DNA of 64,000 nt from Xanthobacter sp. NM-25 (GCF_022138605.1 NZ_JACBFS010000001.1:992001-1056000); one strand, 5' to 3'; shown: positions 28,764 to 38,152, numbered from the stretch's first letter. Notes: generated from the sequence alone by a model not told the origin. Translations and numbers: made by a program.

Positions 28764-29015
28764 TCAGCGAATCACGAACGGCAGCAGGCCCAGGAAGCGG
28801 GCGCGCTTGATGGCCGCGGCCAGCTCGCGCTGCTTCTTGGCCGAAACGGCGGTGATGCGCGAGGGCACGATCTTGCCGCGCTCGGAGATGTAGCGCTGCA
28901 GCAGCCGCACGTCCTTGTAATCGATCTTCGGCGCGTTGGGGCCGGAGAACGGGCAGGTCTTACGACGACGGAAGAAGGGGCGGCGCGCGCCGCCACCAGC
29001 CGGAGCGAAAGCCAT
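28764..29015 (-). CDS. rpsR: 30S ribosomal protein S18
   Basis: 83 residues, complete. RRPFFRRRKTCPFSGPNAP and the core IDYKDVRLLQRYISERGKIVPSRITAV are diagnostic of S18, which binds as a dimer with S6 on the small subunit platform. The single Cys in KTCPFSG is kept, as in zinc-binding-type S18. The start codon overlaps the rpsF stop by one base (TGATG), ensuring equal synthesis of the S6:S18 pair. Confidence 0.98.
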   Translation of the reverse strand: MAFAPAGGGARRPFFRRRKTCPFSGPNAPKIDYKDVRLLQRYISERGKIVPSRITAVSAKKQRELAAAIKRARFLGLLPFVIR

Positions 29016-29458
29016 CAGTTCTCCTCCCCGGCTTCGGCCTGGGTCTCTTCAGTGGGACGCGGACGGCGCGGGCGGTCCTCGCGACCACCGAAGCCGCGGT
29101 CACCACGCTCGCCACGCTCGCCGCGATCCTCACGGTCGCGCTTCTGCAGCATGGCGGAGGGACCCTCCTCATGCGCCTCGACGCGCAGGGTGAGCACGCG
29201 CAGCACGTCTTCGTCGATGCGCTGCTGACGCTCCAGCTCCTGAACCGCCGCCGCCGGGGCGTCGATGTTCATGAGCGTGAAGTGCGCCTTGCGGTTCTTG
29301 TTCATGCGATAGGTGAGGGACTTCACGCCCCAATACTCGGTCTTGCCGACCGAGCCGCCATTCGCCTCGATGACACCCTTGAAACGGGTGGTGAGTTCCT
29401 CGACCTGCTGCGCCGTGACGTCCTGGCGCGCGAGGAACACGTGCTCGTAAAGCGGCAT
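29015..29458 (-). CDS. rpsF: 30S ribosomal protein S6
   Basis: 147 residues. MPLYEHVFLARQDVTAQQVE and KAHFTLMNIDAPAAAVQELE mark S6. The domain ends near residue 105, after which a charged tail of about 40 residues rich in Arg, Glu, Asp and Gly (RGERGERGDRG) follows. E. coli S6 also has a tail, modified by RimK with glutamates; here the tail is of different composition and is typical of Rhizobiales. First gene of the cluster; the leader upstream contains two hairpins. The ribosome site is weak (AAAGGCAGACG). Confidence 0.97.
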   Translation of the reverse strand: MPLYEHVFLARQDVTAQQVEELTTRFKGVIEANGGSVGKTEYWGVKSLTYRMNKNRKAHFTLMNIDAPAAAVQELERQQRIDEDVLRVLTLRVEAHEEGPSAMLQKRDREDRGERGERGDRGFGGREDRPRRPRPTEETQAEAGEEN

Positions 29459-29512
29459 GTGTTCGTCTGCCTTTCAGTTTCATTTTCCGCCCACCGGCGC
29501 CAAGCCCTTCTT

Positions 29513-29599
29513 GCCTTTCGGAAAGGCGCGAAGCTCGGAAGGCGGGGACACGGGACGACGGGCTCTCGCCCTGCCCGCCCTTTCGGACCCTGAGGTCCG
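29513..29599 (-). promoter_or_regulatory. Hairpins in the rpsF leader
   Basis: In the 250-base region between holA and rpsF there are two tight hairpins on the minus strand: GCCTTTC-G-GAAAGGC (29513-29527) and CGGACC-TCAG-GGTCCG (29584-29599). Many bacteria autoregulate rpsF through an S6:S18-binding RNA in this position. Whether these hairpins form that motif cannot be decided by eye. Confidence 0.4.
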
Positions 29600-29708
29600 G
29601 CAAAGACGAGCCGTCCGTTCAGCCCCCGGCCGGGTGCGACGGAAGCGGGGCATATAGCAGGTCTGTCGGGAAAGGCAAGGTTGCGGGCGCGGCGCCACGG
29701 GTGGGGCG

Positions 29709-30734
29709 TCAGCGCCGCCGGCCGGCCAGCTGGGCCACCTGCAGCACCGCCCGCTCGCAGATGGCCGGGGCAAGCGGCGCATGGCGGCGGGCGGCCAGCA
29801 CGGCCTCATCCACCGCCAGCAGCGCCTTCAGGCAGCGATCGGGGCTGAAACCGTTGAGCGCCCGCTGCAATTTCGGCTTGCGGGAGAAGTGCACCGTCGG
29901 GCGCGCCTGATCGATGACCCGGTCCGGGCTGGAGCCCGCCGCCACCTGCAGGGTCATGGCATGCAGGCTGGAAAGGCCACGCAGCAGCGCGCCGAGCACC
30001 GCATCGGGCCGGGTGGCGGCACCGAACGCCTTGCCGAGGGCCTCCACCGCATCGCCGGTGGCGCCGCTCAGGGCCGCGTCCACCACGTCGTCCAGGGCCA
30101 ACGCCGAGGCATCGCCCACGATGGCCCGCACATCCTCGCTGGTCACCCGCCCCTGCCCCTGGGCATAGAGCGCCAGCTTCGCCACCTCGCCGCGCGAGGC
30201 GAGGCGATCGCCGCCGATGAGCGAGACCAGCAGCTCGCGGGCATCGCGATCAATGGCAAGGCCGGCCTCGGCCATCATGGTATCCACCAGCCGCGCGAGG
30301 TCCCGCTCGGTATCCGCATAGCAGGCGATGGCGAGGGCATTGGGGGAGGATTCGCACAGATTGCGCAGCGGCGCCCCGCGCTTGAGGTCGCCCGCCTCCA
30401 CCACCACCAGGGTGGAGCTGCCGCTCTCCAGCACCGGCTGCAGGGCCGGCACGATGTTGCGGCTGCCGGCGCGCACCCACACCACCCGTTCACCACCGAA
30501 CAGGCCGATGGTGGAGGTTTCGTCGATCAGCCGGCGCGGGTCGGAGGAGAGCTCATCGCCCTCCAGCCGCACCAAGGCGAACGGATCGTGGGCATCGGGA
30601 ATGGCGCGCTTCACCAGGGCGGCGGCGCGCTCGCGCACCAGCCCCACGTCGGGTCCGAAGATCAGCACCACATTCCGCTTGGGGTCGCGCTTGGCGAGGG
30701 CCGCCTCGGCGTCCCCCGGGCGCACCGCCACCAT
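29709..30734 (-). CDS. holA: DNA polymerase III delta subunit
   Basis: 341 residues. The clamp-loader delta subunit opens the beta ring during replication. The sequence has the family start (VLIFGPDVGLVRERAAALVK, a degenerate P-loop as expected for the non-ATPase delta), LFGGERVVWV and the C-terminal helical collar with HFSRKPKLQRAL. ATG at 30734 lies four bases after the lptE stop, so the order leuS-lptE-holA forms one operon, the usual arrangement in proteobacteria. Confidence 0.93.
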   Translation of the reverse strand: MVAVRPGDAEAALAKRDPKRNVVLIFGPDVGLVRERAAALVKRAIPDAHDPFALVRLEGDELSSDPRRLIDETSTIGLFGGERVVWVRAGSRNIVPALQPVLESGSSTLVVVEAGDLKRGAPLRNLCESSPNALAIACYADTERDLARLVDTMMAEAGLAIDRDARELLVSLIGGDRLASRGEVAKLALYAQGQGRVTSEDVRAIVGDASALALDDVVDAALSGATGDAVEALGKAFGAATRPDAVLGALLRGLSSLHAMTLQVAAGSSPDRVIDQARPTVHFSRKPKLQRALNGFSPDRCLKALLAVDEAVLAARRHAPLAPAICERAVLQVAQLAGRRR

Positions 30735-30738
30735 GGGA

Positions 30739-31374
30739 TCAGCTGCCCGGGGTCTTGGTGGGCTCCTTGCCGCCGGCCGGCACCCCATTGGGATTGCGGA
30801 TGAAATAGTCGGCGAGCTGCACCTTGATCTGGGCGGCCACCTCGCTGCCGGCACGCTCTTCCGCATTCTTGCGGGCGGCGTAGTTGGCGTAGCGCTGGTC
30901 GCTCACGTCGATGGTGGTGGTGCCGGAGGCCTGCCCCTGGGCCAGCGGCTTCTTCTTCTCGTCGCCCGCTTTCACCAGGCGCCAGTTGGCTCCCACCCGG
31001 ATGACCTGATTCTCCGGCAGGCCCGAGGACGAGTTCACCAACGCCGTGGAGCTCGAGGTCTCCACCGAGATCAGCAGCTGCAGCGGCGCACCCTTGGGAT
31101 TGCCGGCGCCGCCGGTGAGGTCATAGATCAGGGCGTTGCGCAGGTCATTGCCGAGCCGGCCCTGGATCATCACCACTTCCACGTCCTGCAGCTTTTCCTG
31201 CAGGGCGGGGCCGCCGACGGTGGAATTCTCCGCATACATCGGCTGGAAGCAGCCGGCGAGGCCGCTGGACAACAGCCCCACCACCGCCAAGCGCGCCAGA
31301 AGCGCGGCGCGGCGGGAACGGAGCGCGGGGGAGACCGGAGCGGTCCCGGAAGACGGGGTGTCAGGCAACGACAT
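30739..31374 (-). CDS. lptE: LPS-assembly lipoprotein LptE
   Basis: 211 residues. The N-terminus has a hydrophobic stretch ending in the lipobox LAGC (C42), followed by FQPMYAE, the typical alphaproteobacterial LptE mature start (GCGFxPLY in many relatives). It plugs the LptD barrel that inserts lipopolysaccharide into the outer membrane. The coding start overlaps the leuS 3' end by 14 bases and the stop is four bases before holA, so translation is coupled through the three genes. The C-terminal tail (GVPAGGKEPTKTPGS) is flexible. Confidence 0.9.
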   Translation of the reverse strand: MSLPDTPSSGTAPVSPALRSRRAALLARLAVVGLLSSGLAGCFQPMYAENSTVGGPALQEKLQDVEVVMIQGRLGNDLRNALIYDLTGGAGNPKGAPLQLLISVETSSSTALVNSSSGLPENQVIRVGANWRLVKAGDEKKKPLAQGQASGTTTIDVSDQRYANYAARKNAEERAGSEVAAQIKVQLADYFIRNPNGVPAGGKEPTKTPGS

Positions 31375-34009
31375 TCACGATCCTCTGCGGCACCACGATG
31401 ATACGCTTTGGCGCGCGGCCGTCGAGAGCCCGCTGCACGCTGTCGAGGGCGAGCACCGCCTGTTCCACCTCGGCCGGGGTGGCGCCAAGGGACACTTCGA
31501 TGTCGCCGCGCTTCTTGCCGTTGATCTGGATGGGCAGGGTCACCGTGTCCTGGCGCAGCAGCGCCGGCTCAGTCGCCGGCCAGCGCGCCTCCGCCACCAG
31601 CGTGTCGTGGCCCAGCGCCGCCCAGCACTCCTCGGCCAGATGCGGGGTCATGGGCGCCACCACGGCCACCACCATCTCCGCCGCCTCGCGCAACGCGAAG
31701 GCGAGATCAGCCGGCACGCCATCCGTGGCAGCGCGGGCCGCAGCCACGGCGCCGCCATAGACGTTGGCGAACTCGTGCACATGGGCGACGCCCACGTTGA
31801 AGCGCAGCCGCTCGATGTCCTCGGCCACTGCCGCCACCAATCCGTGGGCGGCCCGGCGCAGGCCGAGCGCCGCCGCGCCGAAGGTCTCCGGCTTCGGTGC
31901 GCCGGGGGCAGCGCCGAGCTCGATGCTCTCGCCCACCAGGCGCCACACCCGCTGCACGAAGCGCCAGGCGCCCTCGATGCCACCCTGCGTCCACTCGCTG
32001 TCGCGCTCGGGCGGGGTATCGGAGAGCATGAACCAGCGGGCGCAATCCACGCCGTAGGTATCCGCCACCACTTCCGGCGCCACCACGTTGCGCTTGGATT
32101 TGGACATCTTCTCCGGCGGCGCCACCGTCACCGGCGAGCCATCGGAGAGCTTCACCGCCTTGCCGGGGCCGGTCAGCTTCACCTCTTCGGGGTAAAGCCA
32201 CTTGCCGTCCTGATCCTTGTAGGTCTCATGGACGATCATGCCCTGGGTGAAGAGGCCGGCGAACGGCTCCTCCACGTCCACCCGCCCGCAGCGCTTCAGC
32301 GCCCGGGTGAAGAAGCGGGAATAGAGCAGGTGCAGAATGGCATGCTCGATACCGCCGATATACTGGTCCACCGGCAGCCAATGGGCCACCGCGGCCTTGT
32401 CCAGCGGGACCTCCACATTGTCCGAGGCATAGCGCAGGTAATACCAGGACGAATCCACGAAGGTGTCCATGGTGTCGGTTTCGCGCCGGGCCGGCTTGCC
32501 GCACTTGGGGCACGGCACATCGCGCCACGCCGTGGCGCGGTCCAGCGGATTGCCGGGCTTGTCGAAGCTCACATCCTCCGGCAGACGCACCGGCAGCTGG
32601 TCGCGCGGCACGCCCACCGGGCCGCAGCTGTCGCAATGGATGATCGGGATGGGGCAGCCCCAATAGCGCTGGCGGGAAATGCCCCAGTCGCGCAGGCGGA
32701 AGTTCACCTTGCGGGTGCCCTGGGGAACCTCCCCCACCCGGAAGCGCTCCAGCTGGCGCGCCACCGCCTCCTTGGCCTGGGCGATGCCCATGCCATCGAG
32801 GAAGCCGGAATTGAACAGGGTGCCGTCGCCGTCATAGGCCACGTCGTCGATGGCGAAGGCGCCGGCGTCAGTATCCGGCGGCAGCACCACCGGCACCACC
32901 GGCAGGTGATACTTGCGGGCGAAATCAAGGTCGCGCTGGTCGTGGGCCGGACAGCCGAAAATGGCGCCGGTGCCATAGTCCATGAGCACGAAATTGGCCA
33001 CATAGACCGGCACGGTGCGCTTGGGATCCAGCGGATGCACCACCTTGAGGCCGGTATCGAAGCCCTTCTTTTCCTGGGTCTCGATGGCCTCGGCGGAGGT
33101 GCCGCCGGTCTTGCAGTCGGCCACGAACGCCGTGAGCGCCGGGTTCTGGGCGGCCAGGGCCTGGGTCAGCGGATGGTCGGGCGAAAGCGCCAGGAAGGCG
33201 GCGCCGAACAGGGTATCGGGCCGGGTGGTGTAGACCTTCACGGCGCTGGTGTCGGCCGGAGCGAAACCCTTGGCGAACTCGAACAGCACTTCGAGCCCTT
33301 CCGAGCGGCCGATCCAGTTGCGCTGCATGAGGCGCACCTTCTCCGGCCAGCGGTCGAGGGTCTCGAGGGCGTCCAGCAGCTCCTGGGCGAAATCGGTGAT
33401 GCGCAGGAACCACTGGGAGAGCTTGCGGCGCTCGACGATGGCCCCGGAGCGCCAGCCGCGGCCGTCGATCACCTGCTCATTGGCGAGCACGGTGTGGTCC
33501 ACCGGGTCCCAATTGACCTCGCTCTCCTTGCGATAGGCGAGGCCGTTGTCGAGGAAATCCAGGAAGATGCGCTGCTGCTCGACATAATAAGAGGGATCGC
33601 AGGTGGCGATCTCCCGATTCCAGTCGAGGGAGAGGCCGAGCAGCTGCAGCTGCTCACGCATGGCGGCGATGTTCTCGTAGGTCCAGCTCTTGGGATGGAT
33701 GCCGCGTTCGATTGCCGCATTCTCCGCCGGCAGGCCAAACGCATCCCAGCCCATCGGGTGCAGCACGTTGAAGCCCTGCATGCGCTTGTAGCGCGCCAGC
33801 ACGTCGCCCATCACGTAATTGCGACCGTGGCCGATGTGGATGCGCCCTGACGGATAGGGGAACATCTCCATCACGAAGAATTTTGGGCGCGGGTCGTCAT
33901 TGCGGGTGCGGAAGATGCCGCGCTCAGCCCAGGTCTTCTGCCAACGGGGTTCAGCCTCGCGGGCGTTGTAGCGGTCGGAGGCGCGCTCCGCAGTGCGATC
34001 TTGGGTCAT
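31361..34009 (-). CDS. leuS: Leucyl-tRNA synthetase
   Basis: 882 residues, full length class I synthetase. The HIGH motif is H58-I-G-H61 (PSGRIHIGHGRNYV) and KMSKS begins at K634 (EKMSKSKRN). The CP1 editing domain lies between them, and zinc-binding Cys pairs are present (HCDSCG, CPKCG). The ATG at 34009 gives the standard start (TQDRTAERASDRYNAREAEPRWQ follows); in-frame ATGs up to 125 codons upstream have no support. First gene of leuS-lptE-holA. The 187-base gap to the divergent antiporter gene should hold both promoters. Confidence 0.97.
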   Translation of the reverse strand: MTQDRTAERASDRYNAREAEPRWQKTWAERGIFRTRNDDPRPKFFVMEMFPYPSGRIHIGHGRNYVMGDVLARYKRMQGFNVLHPMGWDAFGLPAENAAIERGIHPKSWTYENIAAMREQLQLLGLSLDWNREIATCDPSYYVEQQRIFLDFLDNGLAYRKESEVNWDPVDHTVLANEQVIDGRGWRSGAIVERRKLSQWFLRITDFAQELLDALETLDRWPEKVRLMQRNWIGRSEGLEVLFEFAKGFAPADTSAVKVYTTRPDTLFGAAFLALSPDHPLTQALAAQNPALTAFVADCKTGGTSAEAIETQEKKGFDTGLKVVHPLDPKRTVPVYVANFVLMDYGTGAIFGCPAHDQRDLDFARKYHLPVVPVVLPPDTDAGAFAIDDVAYDGDGTLFNSGFLDGMGIAQAKEAVARQLERFRVGEVPQGTRKVNFRLRDWGISRQRYWGCPIPIIHCDSCGPVGVPRDQLPVRLPEDVSFDKPGNPLDRATAWRDVPCPKCGKPARRETDTMDTFVDSSWYYLRYASDNVEVPLDKAAVAHWLPVDQYIGGIEHAILHLLYSRFFTRALKRCGRVDVEEPFAGLFTQGMIVHETYKDQDGKWLYPEEVKLTGPGKAVKLSDGSPVTVAPPEKMSKSKRNVVAPEVVADTYGVDCARWFMLSDTPPERDSEWTQGGIEGAWRFVQRVWRLVGESIELGAAPGAPKPETFGAAALGLRRAAHGLVAAVAEDIERLRFNVGVAHVHEFANVYGGAVAAARAATDGVPADLAFALREAAEMVVAVVAPMTPHLAEECWAALGHDTLVAEARWPATEPALLRQDTVTLPIQINGKKRGDIEVSLGATPAEVEQAVLALDSVQRALDGRAPKRIIVVPQRIVNVVA

Positions 34010-34196
34010 AGTGCCGTTTAGGGATCGGAAAGCGGCGGGACTAGGACAGAAACCGGCGTCCCGGTCAACCATCGCAGCGCAACGCAGGCCGCCGGATGCC
34101 GCAGGGGCGCCCAAGGCGGCCATCAAGCCGGCCATCAAGGCTTGCCTCACGGCGCCCCATCGTCCATCAAGCTGCATACAAAAGAGGGGATGCAGA

Positions 34197-35666
34197 ATGG
34201 GATTTGTGCGCCGCGCCATGGTGCTCCGACTCGTCGCCACGACCTCAGCGGTCTTCACCAGCGTCCTCGCAGCCGTGGCACTCTCCACATCGGCGGCGCT
34301 GGCGGCCGATGGCGCACCGGTGCTGAACGGCGCCACCCTGTCTCCGCTGTGGAGCCTCCCGTTCGCCGGCATGCTCCTGTCCATCGCCCTGTTTCCGCTG
34401 CTGGCCGGCCACTTCTGGCATCACCACTATGGCAAGGTGGCGCTGTTCTGGGCGGCGGCCTTCGTCATCCCCTTCGCCGCCACATACGGGCCGGGGGCCA
34501 CCACCCACGAGGTGGTGCACACCGCGTTGCTGGAATACATCCCCTTCATCATCCTGCTGTTCGCGCTGTTCACCGTGTCCGGGGGCATCCTGATCACCGG
34601 CAATCTGCACGGCAGCCCGGCCATGAACACGGCGATCCTGGCCTTCGGCACGCTGATCGCCAGCCTCATCGGCACCACCGGCGCCTCCATGGTGCTGATC
34701 CGCCCGCTGCTGCGCGCCAATGACAACCGCCGCTATAACGTGCACACGGTGGTGTTCTTCATCTTCCTGGTGTCCAACATCGGCGGCTCGCTGACGCCGC
34801 TGGGTGATCCGCCCCTGTTCCTGGGCTTCTTGAAGGGCGTGAGCTTCTTCTGGACCACCACCCACCTCCTGCACGACACCGTGGTGATCGCGGTGCTGCT
34901 GCTGATCGCCTTCTACCTGCTCGACCGCTATTTCTACGCCAAGGAAGAAGGCCGGAAGCTGAAGCTCGACCCGACGCCCGACACCGAGGGCCTGGGCCTG
35001 CGCGGCGCCCAGAACCTGCCGCTGCTAGGCGGCATCATCGGCGCCATCCTTCTTTCCGCGCTGTGGAAGCCCGGCATCGTGTTCGACGTGCTCGGCACCC
35101 ATGTGGAGCTGCAGTGGATCGTGCGCGACGTGCTGCTGGTGGTCATCTCCCTGATCTCGCTGGCCATCACCCCCAAGATCCTGCGGGAGCGCAACGGCTT
35201 CGATTGGGAGCCGATCCTGGAGGTGGCCAAGCTGTTCGCCGCCATCTTCCTCACCATTATCCCGGTCATCGCCATCCTGAAGGCGGGGCTCAACGGCGCC
35301 TTCTCGCCGCTGGTGCAGCTGGTCACCTCACCCACCGGCGAGCCGGTGAACGTGTGGTACTTCTGGCTCACCGGCGCCCTGTCGTCGTTCCTCGACAACG
35401 CCCCGACCTATCTGGTGTTCTTCAACCTGGCCGGCGGCAACCCGCACCAGCTGATGGGCCCGCTGGCGGTGACGCTGGAGGCGATCTCGGCCGGCGCGGT
35501 GTTCATGGGCGCCATGACCTATATCGGCAACGCGCCCAACTTCATGGTGCTGTCCATCGCCCGCCACCGCGGCGTGAAGATGCCGAGCTTCTTCGGCTAC
35601 ATGGCGTGGTCCGTGGTGTTCCTGGTGCCCTGCTTCGTGCTGCTCACCTTCCTCTATTTCCTGTGA
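34197..35666 (+). CDS. Sodium:proton antiporter (NhaD / CitMHS_2 type)
   Basis: 489 residues, about 12 membrane segments. An N-terminal signal-like segment (LVATTSAVFTSVLAAVALSTSAALA) precedes PVLNGATLSPLWSLPFAGMLLSIA. Diagnostic blocks are FFIFLVSNIGGSLTPLGDPPLFLGFLKG and LTGALSSFLDNAPTYLVFFN, with conserved Asp and Asn in the transport core. Members of the ion transporter superfamily in this group exchange Na+ for H+; some annotations say citrate transporter. ATG at 34197 has GAGGGGA. It is divergent to leuS and is followed by two strong hairpins facing cfa. Confidence 0.85.
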   Translation: MGFVRRAMVLRLVATTSAVFTSVLAAVALSTSAALAADGAPVLNGATLSPLWSLPFAGMLLSIALFPLLAGHFWHHHYGKVALFWAAAFVIPFAATYGPGATTHEVVHTALLEYIPFIILLFALFTVSGGILITGNLHGSPAMNTAILAFGTLIASLIGTTGASMVLIRPLLRANDNRRYNVHTVVFFIFLVSNIGGSLTPLGDPPLFLGFLKGVSFFWTTTHLLHDTVVIAVLLLIAFYLLDRYFYAKEEGRKLKLDPTPDTEGLGLRGAQNLPLLGGIIGAILLSALWKPGIVFDVLGTHVELQWIVRDVLLVVISLISLAITPKILRERNGFDWEPILEVAKLFAAIFLTIIPVIAILKAGLNGAFSPLVQLVTSPTGEPVNVWYFWLTGALSSFLDNAPTYLVFFNLAGGNPHQLMGPLAVTLEAISAGAVFMGAMTYIGNAPNFMVLSIARHRGVKMPSFFGYMAWSVVFLVPCFVLLTFLYFL

Positions 35667-35673
35667 GCGCTGG

Positions 35674-35699
35674 CCGTGGCGCCGCCTCCGGCGCCACGG
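35674..35699 (+). terminator. Hairpin after the antiporter gene
   Basis: Ten-base arms CCGTGGCGCC / GGCGCCACGG (35674-35683 and 35690-35699) with loop GCCTCC, eight bases after the antiporter stop. No T-run, so likely a stabiliser or a weak terminator acting with the next hairpin. Confidence 0.5.
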
Positions 35700-35716
35700 C
35701 GATGTCCCCAAAGCAA

Positions 35717-35746
35717 AGCCCGCCGCGCAGGCCTGCGCGGCGGGCT
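35717..35746. terminator. Bidirectional terminator between convergent genes
   Basis: A perfect 30-bp palindrome (14-bp arms starting AGCCCGCCGCGCAG plus a central GC). On the minus strand it is followed by TTGCTTTGG, on the plus strand by GTGTCGTCTT. It separates the antiporter gene from cyclopropane fatty acid synthase. Confidence 0.8.
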
Positions 35747-35777
35747 GTGTCGTCTTGGCGGGACCGCGGACCGCCGG

Positions 35778-37043
35778 CTATTCCCCCGCCAGCCGCAGCG
35801 GCGAGCGCTGGGCGGCTTCGACCTTCCGGAGCTTTTCTTCCGCGACCTCGATATAGCTGCGGGTCAGCGGCACCGATTCCTGGCGCCGCGCCAGCTGGAT
35901 ATGGAACACATCGAGGCCCTGGTGGCGGAAGCCCATCTCGCTGCCGGCGAGATAGAATTCCCACATGCGGCAGAACCGCTCGTCGGTCAGGCGCACCGCC
36001 TCATCCCAGCGGGCGACGAAACGCTCGCGCCACGCCTTGAGCGTTTCCGCATAATGCAGGCGCAGCAGCTCGATGTCCGTCACCACCAGCCCGGCCCGCT
36101 CGATGTGCGGCAGCACCTCCGACAGGGCGGGAATGTAGCCGCCGGGGAAGATGTACTTGGCGATGAAGGGATTGGTGATGCCCGGCGGGTCCGAGCGGCC
36201 GATGGAGTGCAGCAGCATCACCCCGTCATCCTTCAGCAGCCCATGCACCTTGCGGAAGAACTCCGCATAATGGTCCACCCCCACATGCTCGAACATGCCC
36301 ACCGAGACAATGCGATCGAAGGTCTCCGGCACGTCCCGGTAGTCCTGCATGCGGAACTCGACCCGGCCGGCGAGGCCGGCCTCGTTGGCCCGTTCCCGCG
36401 ACAGGGCGAGCTGCTCCTTGGACAGGGTGACGCCGGTGACCTTCGCCTGCGCCATCTGCGCCAGATACAGACCAAGCCCGCCCCAGCCCGAGCCGATGTC
36501 GAGCACGCTCAGATCATCACGATCGAGAATGAGCTTGGCCGCGATATGCCGCTTCTTGGCCAGTTGCGCATCATCCAGACACTGGCCCGGATACTCGAAA
36601 TAGGCGCAGGAATACTGCCGGTCGGCGTCGAGGAAGAGCGAGTAGAGACGCCCGTCGATGTCGTAGTGATGGGCGACGTTGCGCTGCGAGCGGCCCCGTG
36701 GGTTGAACTGGGCGACCCGTCGCAGCATGCGGCGCACCGCATAGAACAGCTTGGACGCCGCCGTCGTGTTGTTGACCATGGGCTGAGCCATCAGCAGGTC
36801 CAGCAGGTCGGCGATCGACCCCTGCTCCAGCACCAAGGTGCCGTCCATGAAGGCCTCACCCAGCTTCAGCTCGGGATCGAGCAGCAGGTCCCGCTCCGTC
36901 GCGGCCGTGGTGAAGCGCACAGCAATCTCGGGCTTGTCCGGCCGCGGATGGCCAACCACGAAACTGCGGCCCGAGGCCGTCGTCACCCTCAAGCCACCGT
37001 CGATCACCAAGCGACGCAAAACATTCTCAAGCAACCGCTCCAT
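35778..37043 (-). CDS. cfa: Cyclopropane-fatty-acyl-phospholipid synthase
   Basis: 421 residues. The enzyme methylates the double bond of unsaturated acyl chains in membrane phospholipids with SAM, giving cyclopropane rings and acid tolerance. SAM-binding motif LSVLDIGSGWGGLGLYLA, followed by VTGVTLSKEQLALSRERA; active-site blocks HHYDIDGRLYSLFLD, QYSCAYFEYPG, VGMFEHVG and FIAKYIFPGGYIPALSE are all typical of Cfa. Start ATG at 37043 follows GTGGAGC; a further upstream in-frame start would add 12 basic residues. A long plus-strand open frame over it is a shadow. Confidence 0.95.
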   Translation of the reverse strand: MERLLENVLRRLVIDGGLRVTTASGRSFVVGHPRPDKPEIAVRFTTAATERDLLLDPELKLGEAFMDGTLVLEQGSIADLLDLLMAQPMVNNTTAASKLFYAVRRMLRRVAQFNPRGRSQRNVAHHYDIDGRLYSLFLDADRQYSCAYFEYPGQCLDDAQLAKKRHIAAKLILDRDDLSVLDIGSGWGGLGLYLAQMAQAKVTGVTLSKEQLALSRERANEAGLAGRVEFRMQDYRDVPETFDRIVSVGMFEHVGVDHYAEFFRKVHGLLKDDGVMLLHSIGRSDPPGITNPFIAKYIFPGGYIPALSEVLPHIERAGLVVTDIELLRLHYAETLKAWRERFVARWDEAVRLTDERFCRMWEFYLAGSEMGFRHQGLDVFHIQLARRQESVPLTRSYIEVAEEKLRKVEAAQRSPLRLAGE

Positions 37044-37558
37044 AGGCCGGCTCCACGCTCTGGTTCCGGGGCTCCTCACCTATCCTTCCCACGTTGCGAC
37101 CCGGCGCAAAGGCTCTGCCGACCCCCATACGGCAGCGACGAGAGAGCCCCCACTTCTCGTGCGACCGGATCGGTATCGTCAGCGCTTGATTGGCCTCGAA
37201 CCTGCCCACTCAGCCCGCCCTCCCGGGTGAAGCCCTGCGACACGTTCGCCCAATCTCGGCCCAAAAGGCCGCAACCGGTTGCATGAAACCACTAAGAATT
37301 CGGGCCGGCAAGATTCCTGGCACGCCCATCGCATAAAAAAGCAGCTTCCGGGCCGGTCGCCCAAGCCAAAGGCACTCCACCACCCACGCGCGGCCCTTCA
37401 CGCAGACGGCAATCCGGGCGCGACACGACGGGCATTTCGGGGGCCACGCCGTTCAAGTAACAGGGGATCCGGTGGCGCCGTGCGGCCATGCGCCGGCTCT
37501 GCCTTTACTCCGCCGCGTCTGCCCCTTAAGCGGGGGCCACCTCCGCAGAGAACCCTTC
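37044..37558. other. Divergent intergenic region cfa / DedA-like gene
   Basis: 515 bases with no supported gene. It must hold the promoters of cfa (minus) and the DedA-like gene (plus). A short AT-rich run at 37330-37345 is the only notable composition change. I looked for tRNA-like T-loop sequences (GTTCAAGTAAC near 37453) but no acceptor stem or other arms accompany it. Confidence 0.6.
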
Positions 37559-38140
37559 ATGCTCCGCAAACTCTACGATTGGGTGCTCGCCTATTCGGCG
37601 AAGCCCTCCGCTCCCTGGGCCCTGGCCGTGGTCTCGTTCGCGGAAAGCTCGGTGTTCCCGATTCCGCCGGACGTGCTCCAGGTGCCCATGACGCTGGCGC
37701 GCCCCGACAAGGCCTGGCGTTACGCGCTGATCGCCACCATCGCCTCGGTGCTGGGCGGGCTGGTGGGCTATGCCATCGGCGCCCTGCTCTATGAAAGCGT
37801 CGGCAAGTTCCTGATCAATCTCTATGGCTATGGCGACAAGGTGGATGCGTTCCGCGCCGCCTATGCCCATTACGGCCACTGGGTGATCCTGCTGAAGGGC
37901 CTCACGCCCATTCCCTTCAAGCTCGTCACCATCACCTCGGGCTTCGCCGACTACAATCTGTTCTGGTTCGTCGTGCTGTCGCTGATCACCCGCGGCGCGC
38001 GCTTCTTCCTGCTGGCAGCGGTGCTGCACCATTTCGGGCCCATGGCGCGCGAGTTCATCGAGAAGCGCCTCGGCCTCGTCACCCTCGGCCTGCTGGCGGT
38101 GGTGGTGCTGGGCCTGCTGGCGGCGGCCTACGTGGTGTAG
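37559..38140 (+). CDS. DedA/YqaA-family membrane protein
   Basis: 193 residues with four to five membrane segments. Family blocks: FAESSVFPIPPDVLQVPM (Glu and Pro of the re-entrant SNARE-associated/DedA motif), GGLVGYAIGALLYE and LLKGLTPIPFKLVTITSGFADYN, where the KGxTPIPxK pattern is typical of the YqaA branch. DedA proteins translocate undecaprenyl phosphate or related lipid carriers and support membrane energisation. The ribosome site is weak (GCAGAGAA). It ends 12 bases before the stop of a convergent gene. Confidence 0.88.
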   Translation: MLRKLYDWVLAYSAKPSAPWALAVVSFAESSVFPIPPDVLQVPMTLARPDKAWRYALIATIASVLGGLVGYAIGALLYESVGKFLINLYGYGDKVDAFRAAYAHYGHWVILLKGLTPIPFKLVTITSGFADYNLFWFVVLSLITRGARFFLLAAVLHHFGPMAREFIEKRLGLVTLGLLAVVVLGLLAAAYVV

Positions 38141-38152
38141 GCCGCCCCTCGC

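Noticed and set aside
34010..34384. 125-codon N-terminal extension of leuS
   Set aside because: The extension has no LeuRS homology and overlaps the divergent antiporter start region; the ATG at 34009 gives the normal length.
37445..37470. tRNA-like T-loop sequence near GTTCAAGTAAC
   Set aside because: No anticodon arm, D arm or acceptor stem can be paired around it.
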